A DNA stretch of 64,000 nt from assembly GCA_037176845.1 (NCBI GenBank), contig JAYKXP010000089.1, forward strand, positions 147,429 through 211,428. Reading direction: 5' to 3'. Numbering within the stretch: the stretch's first letter is position 1; the number at the start of each line of letters is the position of its first letter. The translations under genes were made by a program, and so were the position numbers. Origin of the DNA: Paramarasmius palmivorus (Eukaryota; Basidiomycota; Agaricomycetes; Agaricales; Marasmiaceae). This document shows positions 37,587-48,947 of the stretch, piece after piece. The notes beneath the pieces were generated by a model. That model made no database searches, had not been told where the DNA came from, and saw only the letters and a program-made list of their open reading frames with translations.

Positions 37587-38245
37587 TATGAGTGTTAAAG
37601 TGTTCAAAAAATAAATCAGGTCCCCGGTAATAACTTTTCAGTCCCCCGGTAATATTTTACCTACTTTTGTGACATTCCAGTACATTACGCCCCCCGTAAA
37701 TAACATCGAAATCCCCCGGTAATAACCAAAAATCCCCCCGGTAATAACACTCTTCGACGAAATACCCCCCGGTAATAATCGGCTATTTCGGCTAAGCTTT
37801 TCCCACGCACGTGTCGAACACATCTTGAACACATCCTCAGTGCTCAGGCACCATGATCTAAGCTCATATATAGGTATGATCTGATCCAGGATATATCTAA
37901 GTACTTGAATGTGCAATATTTAGGAGTCCATGACATGTAGAGTATGAAACCTAGCCACGTACTTCTGTGTGACTTGCCGAAAGGGACTTTCCCATGCATG
38001 AACTTTTCAGTGTCGTTCAGAAAGCCAGCGCGCCTCTTGAATGTGAATCATTGCTAAGAGTATTACATTGGGAATAGTCATTGTTGAGTGCATTGGGTAC
38101 TCTATGGAATTGAACGTCGTGATGGAGCGCTATACTCACAGGTGGTAGTCATTCTGTGTAAGTACGAGTGAAGGTGAACTGACGTCAATTAAGCGCCGAA
38201 CAAGCGCCGACCTTTCCTCACAAATGCGGAGATTTTTAGGTTGCT
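37587..38245 (+). repeat. Transposon left inverted-repeat arm
   Basis: Starts with the terminal repeat, then six C4-6GGTAATAA-like motifs between 37622 and 37780, GGCTATTTCGGC, the CACGTG-containing segment near 37805, and ends around AAGCGCCGACCTTTCCTC near 38200. Confidence 0.75.
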
Positions 38246-39335
38246 TCCATGGGATATAATATGTTAGTGCACGATTGATCAAGCTATCAGAGTTGTCTAT
38301 GGAATCATTGGTAGTATGTATGTACCAAATAACATGAAACGTAGTCAGAAAGAGCTGACACAATGAAACTAGTGACTTACAACTTACTATCCTCCGCAGG
38401 ATGGTCAAGGTCAGTTGTATGAAGCCGATTCCCACCCAAGTTAGTTCTTCATATATACACAATAGTATACCTATTGCTCAGATTGGCAAAAGTTTGACTA
38501 TGTGGACTAATTGATAATTGGTTGCTCTATCGGTCGTACGAATGATAATCATGTACACCCTCAGCTTCTTGAAGTGCGAATATCATGAACGTCAAGAAGC
38601 ACTTACCTGAGGAAGTTCTCATGAGTTATACATCATTGCTGCCCCTCATTGAACTACATTGTGCAAGAATTGATTGATATCTGGCTAAGCATTTTCCCAT
38701 GGAGTTATGATATCAAGGTATTTAATGACAGTTGAATAATGGTGATCTCTGTACGGGAAGGTACTTCCCATATTCTTGCAAGTTCGGCAAGACATTTTGG
38801 GGCCTTACCATATTGGGTAGCTCTGGTCAATTAGCACACATTCAATCTCATTCAGTACTGAAAAAAATGCCTACTATTGATTATAACTAACCATAATGTA
38901 AACAAGACATACAATCCAAGTCGCATATGATCAATGAGCCAGCTCTCTGAGGACCTTGTCCATGTGTGAGAAATTCCCTTTCAGAAGTCACTCCAAAAAT
39001 GCTCTCAACCAAGCTCCACACTGTTTATACCTTGCTGAATCATATCTGAATGGCAGGGCAGCTATCCGAGTGCAGCTGAAGATGTGCAGATAGCGTGGAA
39101 ATGGCCCCTATCGTAATGCAGAGTCCATTACAACTCATGTGCATGAGGTGTTCAATTCCATACTCAACATACTCGACAATGACTAGTCAAATTGTGATAC
39201 TTTTAGCAGTGAATCACATTCAAGAGGCGAGCTGGCTTCCCGAACAATACTGAAGACCTTGTTCATACGTGTCAAAGTACGTGGCTATAATCTATACTCT
39301 ACACATCAGGGACTACCAAATATTGCATATCCAAA

Positions 39336-39972
39336 TAAAATCTTCGCATTTGTGAGGAAAGGTCGGCGCTTAATCCTGGTCAACACCGTTGAACGGTAAG
39401 CGCCCATCAGGACTCGAGACGCCACGTTCAATCCCATACAATACTCAAGGTACTCAATGGCTACAATGTAATAATTAGGTTCAAGAGGCGAGTCCGCTTT
39501 CCGGACCACACTGAAAACCTTGTTCGTGCATGGGAAAGTCCCTTTTGGCAAGTCACGCAGAAATACGTGGCTATGGTCCATCCTTTACACGTCAGGGACT
39601 CCCAAATGTTTCATATTCAAGTACTTAAGTATATCCCAGATCAGATCCCATACTCAGTTGAGCTTAGATCATGATGCCTGAGCACTGAGGATGTGTTCAA
39701 GATGTATTCGACATAGGCCACGTGCGTGGGAAAGCCTTTTGCCGAAATAGCCGATTATTACCGGGGGGTATTTCGTCGAAGAGTGTTATTACCGGGGGAT
39801 TTTTGTGTTATTACCGGCGATTTACTAGGTTATTGACGGGGGAAGTAATGTACTGGAATGTCACAAAAGTAGGTAAATTATTAACGGGGGACCAAAAAGT
39901 TATTACCGGGGACTGTATTTATTTTTTGAACACTTTAACACTCATAATTTTTTGAACACTTTAACACTCATA
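39336..39972 (-). repeat. Transposon inner right inverted-repeat arm
   Basis: Reverse complement of the left arm, from GAGGAAAGGTCGGCGCTT near 39355 through the GGTAATAA motif cluster (reverse) to a first terminal-like end at about 39972. The last part, TTTTTTGAACACTTTAACAC, is itself present twice in a row. Confidence 0.75.
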
Positions 39973-39999
39973 ATGCTCTACACCTCAGAAATACAAGAT

Positions 40000-40316
40000 A
40001 TTGCATATGTAGGTACTTGAATATATCATAAATCAAATTAAATACTCAGTTCAGCTTAGATCATGAAGCCTGAGCACTGAGGATGCGTTCAAGATGTGTT
40101 CGACGTAGGCCACGTGCGTGGGAAAGCACTTTGCCGAAATAGCCGATTATTACCGGGCGGTGTTTCGTCGAAGAGTGTTATTACCGGGGGATTTCTATGT
40201 TATTTACGGGGGGCGTAATGTACTGGAATGTCATGAAGGTAGGTAAAATATTACCGGGGAACTGAAAAATTATTACCGGGGACCTGATTTATTTTTTGAA
40301 CACTTTAACACTCATA
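40000..40316 (-). repeat. Transposon outer right arm (second end)
   Basis: A second copy of the outer 300 bases of the arm, including the CACGTG segment near 40112 and the reversed motif cluster; it supplies the end that borders the target duplication. Confidence 0.75.
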
Positions 40317-40322
40317 AGAATC
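40317..40322. repeat. Target-site duplication AGAATC, right
   Basis: AGAATC directly follows the last base of the right terminal repeat, ending CACTCATA. Confidence 0.8.
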
Positions 40323-41159
40323 CAGATTGTCGAGCTGCCTGTCACGCTTTCAAAACCTTTATTCTCCTGGGGATGCACCTTGAATGCCATCGTCCAGCCA
40401 TCGTTACATCTACGGTACTAGGGCAACAAAGCGGTAACAAGAATCCAACACTTTCCAGTGTACACGCCGCATTCCACCCAAGCAATCTGTGACAGTGTGG
40501 TCTGAATGTATCATCGACCATTCGCCGATGAAATGCGCTACTTTGATACACCATCCAGAAGTCGCTCGCGACCTATCAACTTTGTCATTCGAGAACGAAG
40601 CATCATTCATTGGGGTTTATTGCTCGAGCTACGTCTGACATCTTGAGTGTAGTGCGGTACTTGAGATAGACAAGGTTATCTTCGCTATCTTCCAACGCGA
40701 CCCAGGTGAGCAATCGATATGAAAGCCAAAGTGACCACAAAGACACCACCTACGAGGACAGCATCGACATGAGCAAACGTTCAGCACGTTAGACTGAAAC
40801 TTGAATTACCTGACACCATATGCCAGCCTTAGACTAGCTGTGCATGGCGAGCTCTGAACGACATCATCTACATTAGAGGTAAGTACGACAAGCGGCAGCA
40901 CAAGAAGAAATTCATCACATACCAGCTTTGTTGTCATCCCTGTAGGTAACCCTGCACCCAGGGAACATGAATTGATCATATTCAAATCATTGTTCGATCC
41001 AGTGGCTGCTAGTGCTGCTTAAACGTTAGACGTCAGCAAGCCTAGCGCAGACTAAACGATATAACGGACGTCGAATATTCACAGGTCACGGGAGCGGTCT
41101 AGAAACAACCGCCGACCTACGATAGAGTAGCTCCCGCATAAATCTAGATAACCGTGAGC
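40323..41159. other. Unit-2 sequence right of the transposon
   Basis: Unique in this window. Short minus-strand frames only (40342-40610); no gene supported. It continues the locus interrupted by the transposon, whose left neighbour is 37.15-37.58 kb. Confidence 0.45.
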
Positions 41160-42724
41160 ACGAGCTAGAGGGTAGACATCGAACTGAACGTACCTCGACG
41201 CTTGAGTACCTCTGATCGACAGGGCCAGTCTAGAATAGGCGGAACGGCATCTGTAGCGAGAACGAGGGTCAGCGAGGTTAATAGGTATAGATTATGGGCA
41301 CAACATACCTCTGACCTGGTAGAGTAGCTACGAATCGGGGAAGGGAACACAGAGGAGTCGATTCCTGGAAACTCTCTTAGCGCTCGGAGCTTGCAGGTAG
41401 TGTGCAATACCTACCCTTGGAACGTTCATTGAAGCTCGAAGCTACGAAGAGAACTTCTGGAAGCCAACAAGGATTATATGGAGATCTTTCGTGTCGACTG
41501 GGAGCTCGTAGTGTAACTCCGGTGATTCATGGAGTCGGGGATATCGACAAAGTATTCGTTAGCAGGAACCTATGACCCAATCAGTTGAACAAAACATACC
41601 GGCCATAAGAGATTCAACTCCTTTGGTTATGGATATCCATGCTGGGACCTGTGGTGTCGTGTGGTGAGTAAGATATACAGAGCATAAGGTCTGATAGACG
41701 TACCTGAGCTCGCAGAGTTCAGCATTGCATGGTTGTTCTTCCATGTCCTGGAACCTAGAACCAAGCGTCAAGCTGAGTACCAGCAACGACAAGGTAAGTA
41801 TAACGAATGAGGGACGAAAAGGTATGACTTACCTACAACCTCAGGCATAGCATGACCCGAAACACGCGGCTAGCGGAGCTGCTAGAGCAAGTGTTGCCAT
41901 CATAGAGCGAGTATCCATCAACCCCACTCTATCGTGATACCACGACCCTTGACTGAAGGAGAATGAATTAGTAGATGCGCAAGCGAACGATACGGAAACA
42001 TACAGCAGCACGTTCGCCGAAAAAGGCATCGGCTACAGAGAGCCCCGTCCATGTATGTTGCATGCCAAGGATCGCCATGATTTCAGCGTGGGCGCAAACA
42101 CGAGCACGACGTTCTAGGTCGCGCAGATCGATGGTTTACAACCGCCTGGATGGGATAAAGGTTGCTCTGAGCGGTTGATAGCGTTCTGATTGACGTGGTC
42201 GTTGCCGCCGGAATGTGAAAAAGGGTTATTCTACAACGTTGTATCAGTATCATATCTCGACGAAGTTATTCGAAAACTTACCTTGACCCTGGTAGTCAGT
42301 AAGCAGACGTTTCTCATCCAGAAGAACAAGGGTTGGCTGTTGTTTGAGGCCTACCGGGGTCATGTTAGCTCCAGGAAGCATTGCACTGAAATACAGAATG
42401 GAGATAGGGCGGCAGGAACGAAGAAAGCAATAACGAGAGAGAATGTCATCGGAGGAGAAATGGACATGTGACACATGAATGGGAAATAAAGAAAAGTGTG
42501 AAAAGGGCCTGTCGAACCCGATAGCATGCACATACCTGACAACATGTTCTGCAAGAACACGCTTAGCCGTCGAATGGTTCACATCTGAGTTGGCCTTCAT
42601 GATATCGGTGACAAACGGCTCGGAGACGACATAAGAACTGCGAACAGTATTTGGTAAGCACTGGGACAAGGGTTGGAATAGAGAAGAGCACTCACAGTAC
42701 ATCAACGATTGATGATACCAGCCT
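41160..42724. repeat. Block F, unit 2
   Basis: Single diverged copy. Minus-strand exon-like pieces, right to left: VVSEPFVTDIMKANSDVNHS with AKRVLAEHVV; LKQQPTLVLLDEKRLLTDYQ; TIDLRDLERRARVCAHAEI with TWTGLSVADAFFGERAA; GLMDTRSMMATLALAAPL. They are separated by GT..AG intervals and look protein-like, but I recognise no family and could not keep one frame across all joins. Confidence 0.55.
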
Positions 42725-43224
42725 TCGTTTCCTAGCGAGCGCACGATTCTGCGGACGAGTCAAAGGTTGGATCGCATTCCTGGTGAATGAATCCAACAAG
42801 GAATGAGCGAAAGGGAGAAGAAGAGTAAGGGATTATCGCATACGTGGAGGCATCACCAATCGATATCGCACGTGCGGCGGCAAGAGGACCATGTTGGAGG
42901 AGCCGGTTGTCGATGGTGGAAGCCCTTCTTGTAGGGTATTCGCGCCTATGAGGGGAAGGGATGAGATACTTGCTGAGGAGAGGAATGCCGCAGGGCATAT
43001 TCAGAAAGAGTCGGAGGACACAAATCGCTGTGTGAAGAGAAGGAGCGATATGGTCGTGTTTGGGAACCTGGTAGTCAGGTGGTTGCCTAGTAGACTCTGA
43101 GGATGAACTTGTGAAGGGTGTCGGCGCGATAGTCGCGTGTATTCGCTGTCCATGTTGGAGCTGAACACCTTCTGTGGTCATTGGTGAGGAAAGGGCAAAA
43201 AGCGGATGAAAAAAAAGGCTCCGC

Positions 43225-43232
43225 TTACGTCA
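43225..43232 (-). promoter_or_regulatory. CRE-like element TTACGTCA
   Basis: 44 bases upstream of a minus-strand ATG at 43181; context CTCCGCTTACGTCAAAG as at 16948. Confidence 0.5.
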
Positions 43233-43439
43233 AAGTTCTAGACTTCCAGGCACAGTACGTCATGGCGCCAAGACACGCGTTTCTGCGCTCAAGCGATAGT
43301 TTCGATTCTCGATTCCATACTTACAGCTGCAGGAGAGAGAATACAGGCCACAGACACTTTCAATATCCAGTAACTAGAGCGCCAATACCCAGGAAACTAC
43401 ATCGGCCTACGATAGTGTTAGCGCCAGTCGATTGTATTC

Positions 43440-44244
43440 ACACCCATCCACAAGTTCCATCTACCGATACAGCGACATGGTACCTTCTGTACCTCTGTTC
43501 GCCCCGCTCGCCACAGTAACAAGCAAGAATCCACATCCGATGACCAGTTCTTTGCATGTGGAATTCGAGGATATCCAGGCCTTGAATGTACCGCGTGAGT
43601 GAGTACCAAGATTTCGAGAAATACAGCGGAACCATACCTTCAATGCTAGTTGATTCTTCGTGTTGAGCGCCGTAATGGCCTTGGTTGAATGAAAACCGAG
43701 AATGGGGTGAACTCTGGCGGTTGAATGGTCTTCGCTGATTCCTTCAGCCTTTCTTTTAGCCTTGTTACATGAGCCTTGCCTGAAACCTCCTGCATGTCAG
43801 CGAGGATACATTGTTAGCTCTCGTTTGAAGGAAAAGCCCAAACGAGAGACGTACGTGGATACCCTCGGATACCCAAGCACTCTTTCGACAATTAATACCG
43901 CCTCTATCAGTCCCAGCCTTTCCTTTCCAACGAATTCAGATCTAAGCTGTAGTTCTTTTAGGTACTCGTAGATTTGTGATTGATTATGTTCGATCACCGA
44001 CAAGCCAGGTAATACAAAGTGCCTGAAAACTATCCCTATAGTCAGCATACACACAAGATGTCATGAGAGCCCAGCAACGCACCAAGTCTTTCTCTCGGTA
44101 TCCATTCACGTGCAGCCCTTTCCAGCATCTTTGCGGCCAGTGAGAATCCTCTACCGGGACAGAGATATTTTCAGCTCAGCGACTATTAAAGCGATGTGCA
44201 GTAAGAGATGGAACGTACCAATCTATACTAGGGTTCATTTTCAT
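43440..44244 (-). CDS. Multi-exon minus-strand gene, unit 3 (best-preserved copy, possibly broken)
   Basis: Function unknown. The first exon starts at the ATG at 44244 (MKMNPSID). A second exon reads LAAKMLERAAREWIPRERL in a frame whose phase fits exon 43855-44035. That exon runs GIVFRHFVLPGLSVIEHN to GYPRVST. Using a TTTCAG acceptor, the next exon then reads on in phase through KAEGISEDHSTARV and ITALNTKNQLALK to a GTATGG donor near 43635, and the 58-nt intron behind it is intact, unlike in unit 2. The acceptor expected before the second exon is CCCGG here but CCCAG in unit 2, so joining exon 1 to exon 2 is a problem. Whether it is expressed cannot be told. It could be the last working copy or a recent loss. 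Confidence 0.45.
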
Positions 44245-44307
44245 GTGGTAGATGAGAAGAAAAAGGAAGGAATGATGCTTGTCGTCGTGGTTCGGGATCA
44301 AGAAGCA

Positions 44308-44320
44308 TCGTTTCCCACGA
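44308..44320 (-). promoter_or_regulatory. Dyad motif TCGTTTCCCACGA
   Basis: 64 bases upstream of the ATG at 44244 of the best-preserved unit-3 gene. Confidence 0.55.
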
Positions 44321-45110
44321 CGATAACGCTTCTTTTCACACCATCACGACCAGCTCGCTTCCCTTGTCGGCTCTCTGTCAGTGTCTGGTGTTCCCTTCAA
44401 CAGGTACTCTTCTGAAATGTCGTCTCAAACGGTAACAGTAAAGGATGGGCGCTGGGGATTATCTCAAATCAAGATCCAATCGGATGCCAGAAGCGACATG
44501 CCTATTGACTCCAAACCACTCGAAAGGGCTTTGGCTATGGGTATGTACACCTATAGAGGTTGAAAGTGCCCAATCTCAAGCCATACGCCTGCAAAACTCG
44601 TCTCCGAGACCGCTCTTTCACTTGAAGAACCCCTTCTTGTCGTACCGGAGGCATTACAAGGTCTGTCTTCAAGCATATCGAGACCTGTCAAGATTGAGTT
44701 CTTTGTCTATGCATACCCACATACACGCCATCTCCTAGTCGTTCCCGTTCCTCTGTATCTGAGTCTCTGGGCGCTACATCATGATTACGGCCAGTTTCTC
44801 TTTCTTTCAAACTTCGTGTTGCCTATTCAAAGGCACGTACTTTCCGCCAGTTTCAAATTTCAGGCTACTTATGCCTTTCCCGGTCAAAACTCTGCGAGAG
44901 GCGTATAAACCCTCAATGTACCGACTCGGACGTTTCGTCCTGCTTGTTTTGATTATTTCTAAGAAGGTCGTATCAAGCCTTTCAGGTCGAAAAGGCAGCG
45001 AAATGTTGATGATTCGATTCGTTGTGGCTCAGGCACGTATTTGGATCTTGTATGTGCTATCGAGCGATGTTTCTGTAGGTCGCGATAATTTGTTGAGGAC
45101 ACAATACGCT

Positions 45111-47459
45111 CTGTTTCTCTGACCCCCTCTTTCCAATGCAATGCTTCGAGCGTGCATACTGGAACGGTAATACCTGCTCGTTCAGATCCGATCATCACAT
45201 GAAGCCATGACTTGTTTCTTCTCATATCTTGTCTGACTTTGTTTTAACCACGGGAAAGCACAGACTTGTTGGCGAATGAAGGAGCTGAATGACAAGGCTT
45301 TATGATAGAGGATTTACCTCTCGGATCATTGTCATCCAAACCTTTAACAGCCCTGACCAGAGAACCTGAGCAGATTTGTGAGTACCAAGGCTTTGTGACA
45401 CGCAAACCATTGTCTCGGATGTATCGCCACTCTACCCATGCTATACCGAGGGCTCAAGCGTCGGTTGGTAGAATGCTTCTCGAAGGTTTGAATAGCGCCG
45501 AGCGGTCATATTGATGGTCTTGGCTTAGTGTATCTTTCTGTCTGACTTCAAGAGTTCTGAGTTGGTGTTCGTATAGGATACCTGGAGAAGTGTAGTATTA
45601 GCTCTGGTACAAAAGAAGAATCGCCCGTTGGACGTACGCGAGCGAGTACCTCCAGACTGATGATCTTTCTCCCAAGAGCCTTCCGCGGCCCGAGCTTTAC
45701 CCTCGACGGCTACCTCTGTAGGCCGCAATCTTCGGATCTCAGATACGCAATGCATGAGCCAAAACGAACTTGAAAGATGTAAAGGCCGCGTATATGGCAA
45801 AGCTGGAAAATCAGCATATCAAAACCGAAAACAAAACACAATGACGTGCCAAATCTTTTCCTAAAATTGCCCAAATTGAACCTTCAACCTCTGTCCATCG
45901 TCCCTTCGTTTTGCTCCTCCAAACTACCCTTTAACTTCAAGACAGACGTACTTGACTCAGAAAAAAGGGCTAGAGAAATAAGGATGTTTAACAGACAGGG
46001 AGATAGCGAGTCGAATGAAGGAACGAACGCACGATAAGCTATTGAGATTCATTTTGGCTGCCAATGGGTAGGTGAGAGGAGGAGTAACAAAGGGACGACG
46101 ATTTGATGATGCTGGTAGTCGCGGTTGTCAACGTCATTTTTCACGACGGCGACCCTTTCTTTGTCACTGCGACTGCGCTCGGGGTCCTCATCTCGCTATT
46201 TCATTAACTGACTTCTCCTTCCCTTCTCTTCAAGTTTGACCATAATTACTGATTAATGAGATTATCGGAATTCATCGTAGCAATCCTTGACCAGAAACTC
46301 GGTTCGTCGCAAGTCGAACTGAAAACGTTGCAGATGAGGACTTATTGGGGTTCCGACATCACAAGGAATATTGTCAGGCCGTTGTTGTACCGCAAGCTGT
46401 GCATCTTGTACAGAGCATGCAGTCGGAGTGCAAGAACTGACGCCTCAGTTGTATATGCCTGGTACTTAGACTTGTCTGCACCTGAATACACTCTAGGCAT
46501 GCAATCTTGACCCTTGGCCAAGACTCCAGCGCTCCGGGACTCATGGTTTGCGAAGATTTGCATAGGAATTGAAAGCCGCAATAGAGCTATGTGGACAAGA
46601 GATCTTTGGAATTATACATCGAAATGAAGCATACTTACCAGAGCTACGACGGTTAGCTTTGATACCTGGCGCTATCTAGGATGTGCAAACTGCATAATAC
46701 TCGGAGATTTATTCTTGAATATCGTCTTGATCTCAACCCGAGAAGATCAGCAGGTCCGGGAGTATGTGATGTTGCACGTGAAGACTCGCCGCAGGATCGC
46801 TCACGAAAAGGATGCTCAGCGCTGGGCGTCTGAGACTATCTCACTCGAGTCAACTCGTTATCCTGCTTTACCACATTCGGGGCTCGGAGAAGCCCGTACT
46901 ACAGCGATAAAAGGGAACGAATGCTAGTTCGGGTCTATTTTATCACGGCGAAATGCTAAGGAACGCACAGGACTAATCTGAATTGCAAACCAGAAAGAAG
47001 GATATCATCAGTGTGAGCATGGCTTGAGAATACACTTCATTCTCGATCCGTGCTCTCAGGTGAGCAACACTCCAACGCCCCGTACTCTGCCTTGACTCTG
47101 CCTTGCGAAATACTGTCGGCCATTAAAGAGGTATCGTATAAACTAGATGGAGGATGTACCTTCTGAAACAACTGGACCATGGGCATCGTCTCATCCGTTC
47201 GATGTGCCACCCAATGCCTATACATAATCCAAGCTTTCCGCCTATTCTTCATTACGCTGCAAACCTTTACAAGTTCTTGTCCGAATGCTTAGCACCCGTC
47301 AATACTCGTTCGGTGCTTCTTTTTTGATGCGATACGAATCTTGATAACAGCGCGTCAGCGAATGATTCACTGCGAATAAAGAGACCGAAGAGGTACCGTG
47401 TCGTGAGTTTTAAAGCTAGATTATTGTAGCGCTACTCGTTTGTCCAGTTATTTGCTTCA
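45111..47459. other. Unit-3-specific interval replacing blocks B and C
   Basis: Mostly unmatched. A minus-strand exon-like piece near 45.65-45.72 kb reads VKLGPRKALGRKIISLEVLA before a GTACGT donor and resembles pieces near 20.3 and 22.66 kb. A degraded dyad motif lies at 46134. Otherwise nothing recognised. Confidence 0.4.
46134..46146 (-). promoter_or_regulatory. Degenerate dyad motif TCATTTTTCACGA
   Basis: Flanking bases (ATGCTGGTAGTCGCGGTT and ACGGCGACCCTTTCTTTGTC) align with the intact sites, but the dyad itself is eroded and no first exon is evident. Confidence 0.4.
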
Positions 47460-48947
47460 ATGAAAGGTGTCCGAGTCATCACCATCGGCACGAATAAAAC
47501 CAACTCAACAAAAGTGAGAACAACTCACCTGTAGATGCAGTTGTTCTTTGTAGGGACGTATCTCGAAAAATGGAAAGACCCAGAGCTACGCTGAGAGAAG
47601 GGATATATTTTGTGCTGTGCTGTTCGCTTGAACTCTTCTATAAGCAGATTATGGTCGTGTGTTACCAATGTTTTACGCGTATCTTAGTCTCTGTCTCTTT
47701 TTGTACCCTGGGATAACCCAAGGAGTGATGATCTTGTGCGAGTCTTTCGTCGAGCACTGAATATCTTGAGACCAAAGTATAAAGGACCCGCTAGAGGAAT
47801 GTGATTAATGCTTCTTCATCGCGGAGATATATACGGACCTGAACTCGAAAATCAACCTTGGAAGTTGAAGTAAGCCAATCCACGGTCATGGAGTCCAGAA
47901 TGACATCCTGACGGAAGGTAGGAGCACGAGATAGAGCAACAGCTGAAAAGGCGTCACTCAATATCTTGTTCGCGTCTGCTAGCCCAAAAACACGTTTTAA
48001 CAGTGAATACTCCATCTAATGCTACGCCTGCATGATCTAGTGAGTCTGAGAACTAGACAACGCAGCCTCTAGCGCAAAAAAAATCGCGTGTAAGAGCTGT
48101 GTGAAGAACAGATCTTGAAAGTTAAAAGTACTTCGCGACCCGGGCCCGAATGGTGATGCATAACTCAGAACACGGGAAAGGACGTTCAACCGTGCTGTAC
48201 GTCGTCAACGATCTGCTAGCGTTCGAGGGTTTCACAGTTGGTAGTACCGATACTCAAATTACCTACTACTTTGACATTTTCATCGAAGTCAAAAGGTAGA
48301 AGAATATGGCGACGTTAGCCCTGGGACATCGTTTGAACAATGTGAGGCATTGCATGATTCATTAGGGTTCGATGTTTGGCATGATGCTAGTACCAGGCCG
48401 AGTCTATAGACAAGAAAGTCAGAAAACCATCATACTTTGGGCAGCCCGCGAACACTAGCAGTAGATTGATCAAGCGTTAGGCTTATGAAGGAAAAATAAC
48501 GTACTGGCTGGACTAAGAAATGTTATGGTATTTCTGGTCTGAGTCGATGAACTCTTTCCCTGCGAACTCTCATCTGGTAGACTAAGATTTCGATTGAGTG
48601 TTGTTTATGCCTTTGATCAACGTGCGTCAAAACGGTAGCCCAACCCTAAATATGGCAGACTTACATTTCGCGCTTGTTGAGAGATTACAAGTTCTGTACA
48701 TTTTCGAAAGCTCAAGGCTGCCCTATGGATACGAGTTCACGACAAGACATAGAACCAGAAGGATTCTATTCGAATCACCAATCAGGCAGGGACGAAGATG
48801 CGGTTAGAAAGATAGGTACACGGAGTACAGATAGCAATGAGGACGACCAGGTATATAATCACTACGACATACGCAAGGATATCTCCAGCAATACCTAGAA
48901 TGCTCGAAGAGAACCAGATCTATCAATCAAAAAGAAACAGACCTCAA

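Larger units (their letters stand above)
37587..40316. mobile_element. Non-autonomous fold-back DNA transposon, 2730 bp
   Basis: The ends are inverted copies beginning TATGAGTGTTAAAGTG, and the element is bounded by the direct repeat AGAATC. The left arm (about 37587-38245) is matched in reverse complement by about 39336-39972, and a further copy of the outer part lies at about 40000-40316, so the right side carries two ends. Arms contain six to seven CCCCGGTAATAA-type motifs each, a pattern typical of transposase-binding subterminal repeats. The interior holds only short ORFs (38136-38462 and 39306-39581, minus) that fall in or near the arms and resemble no transposase. The element is absent from the equivalent E-F interval of units 1 and 3. 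Superfamily not recognised; a 6-bp target duplication excludes Tc1/mariner (TA) and does not fit the usual 8 bp of hAT. Confidence 0.85.
42725..45110. repeat. Block A, unit 3
   Basis: Co-linear with 16.43-18.79 kb with small indels, including 31 extra bases near 43.6 kb that supply a normal intron. Beyond 45.1 kb the similarity stops and blocks B and C are missing. Confidence 0.8.

Noticed and set aside
37617..37780. CCCCGGTAATAA repeats as a CRISPR array or telomere remnant
   Set aside because: Spacing is irregular, spacers are duplicated in the opposite arm, and the repeats sit inside a transposon end with target duplication.
39306..39581. Possible transposase ORF in the fold-back element
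   Set aside because: Only 91 codons, lies in inverted-repeat sequence, shows no DDE or zinc-finger pattern.
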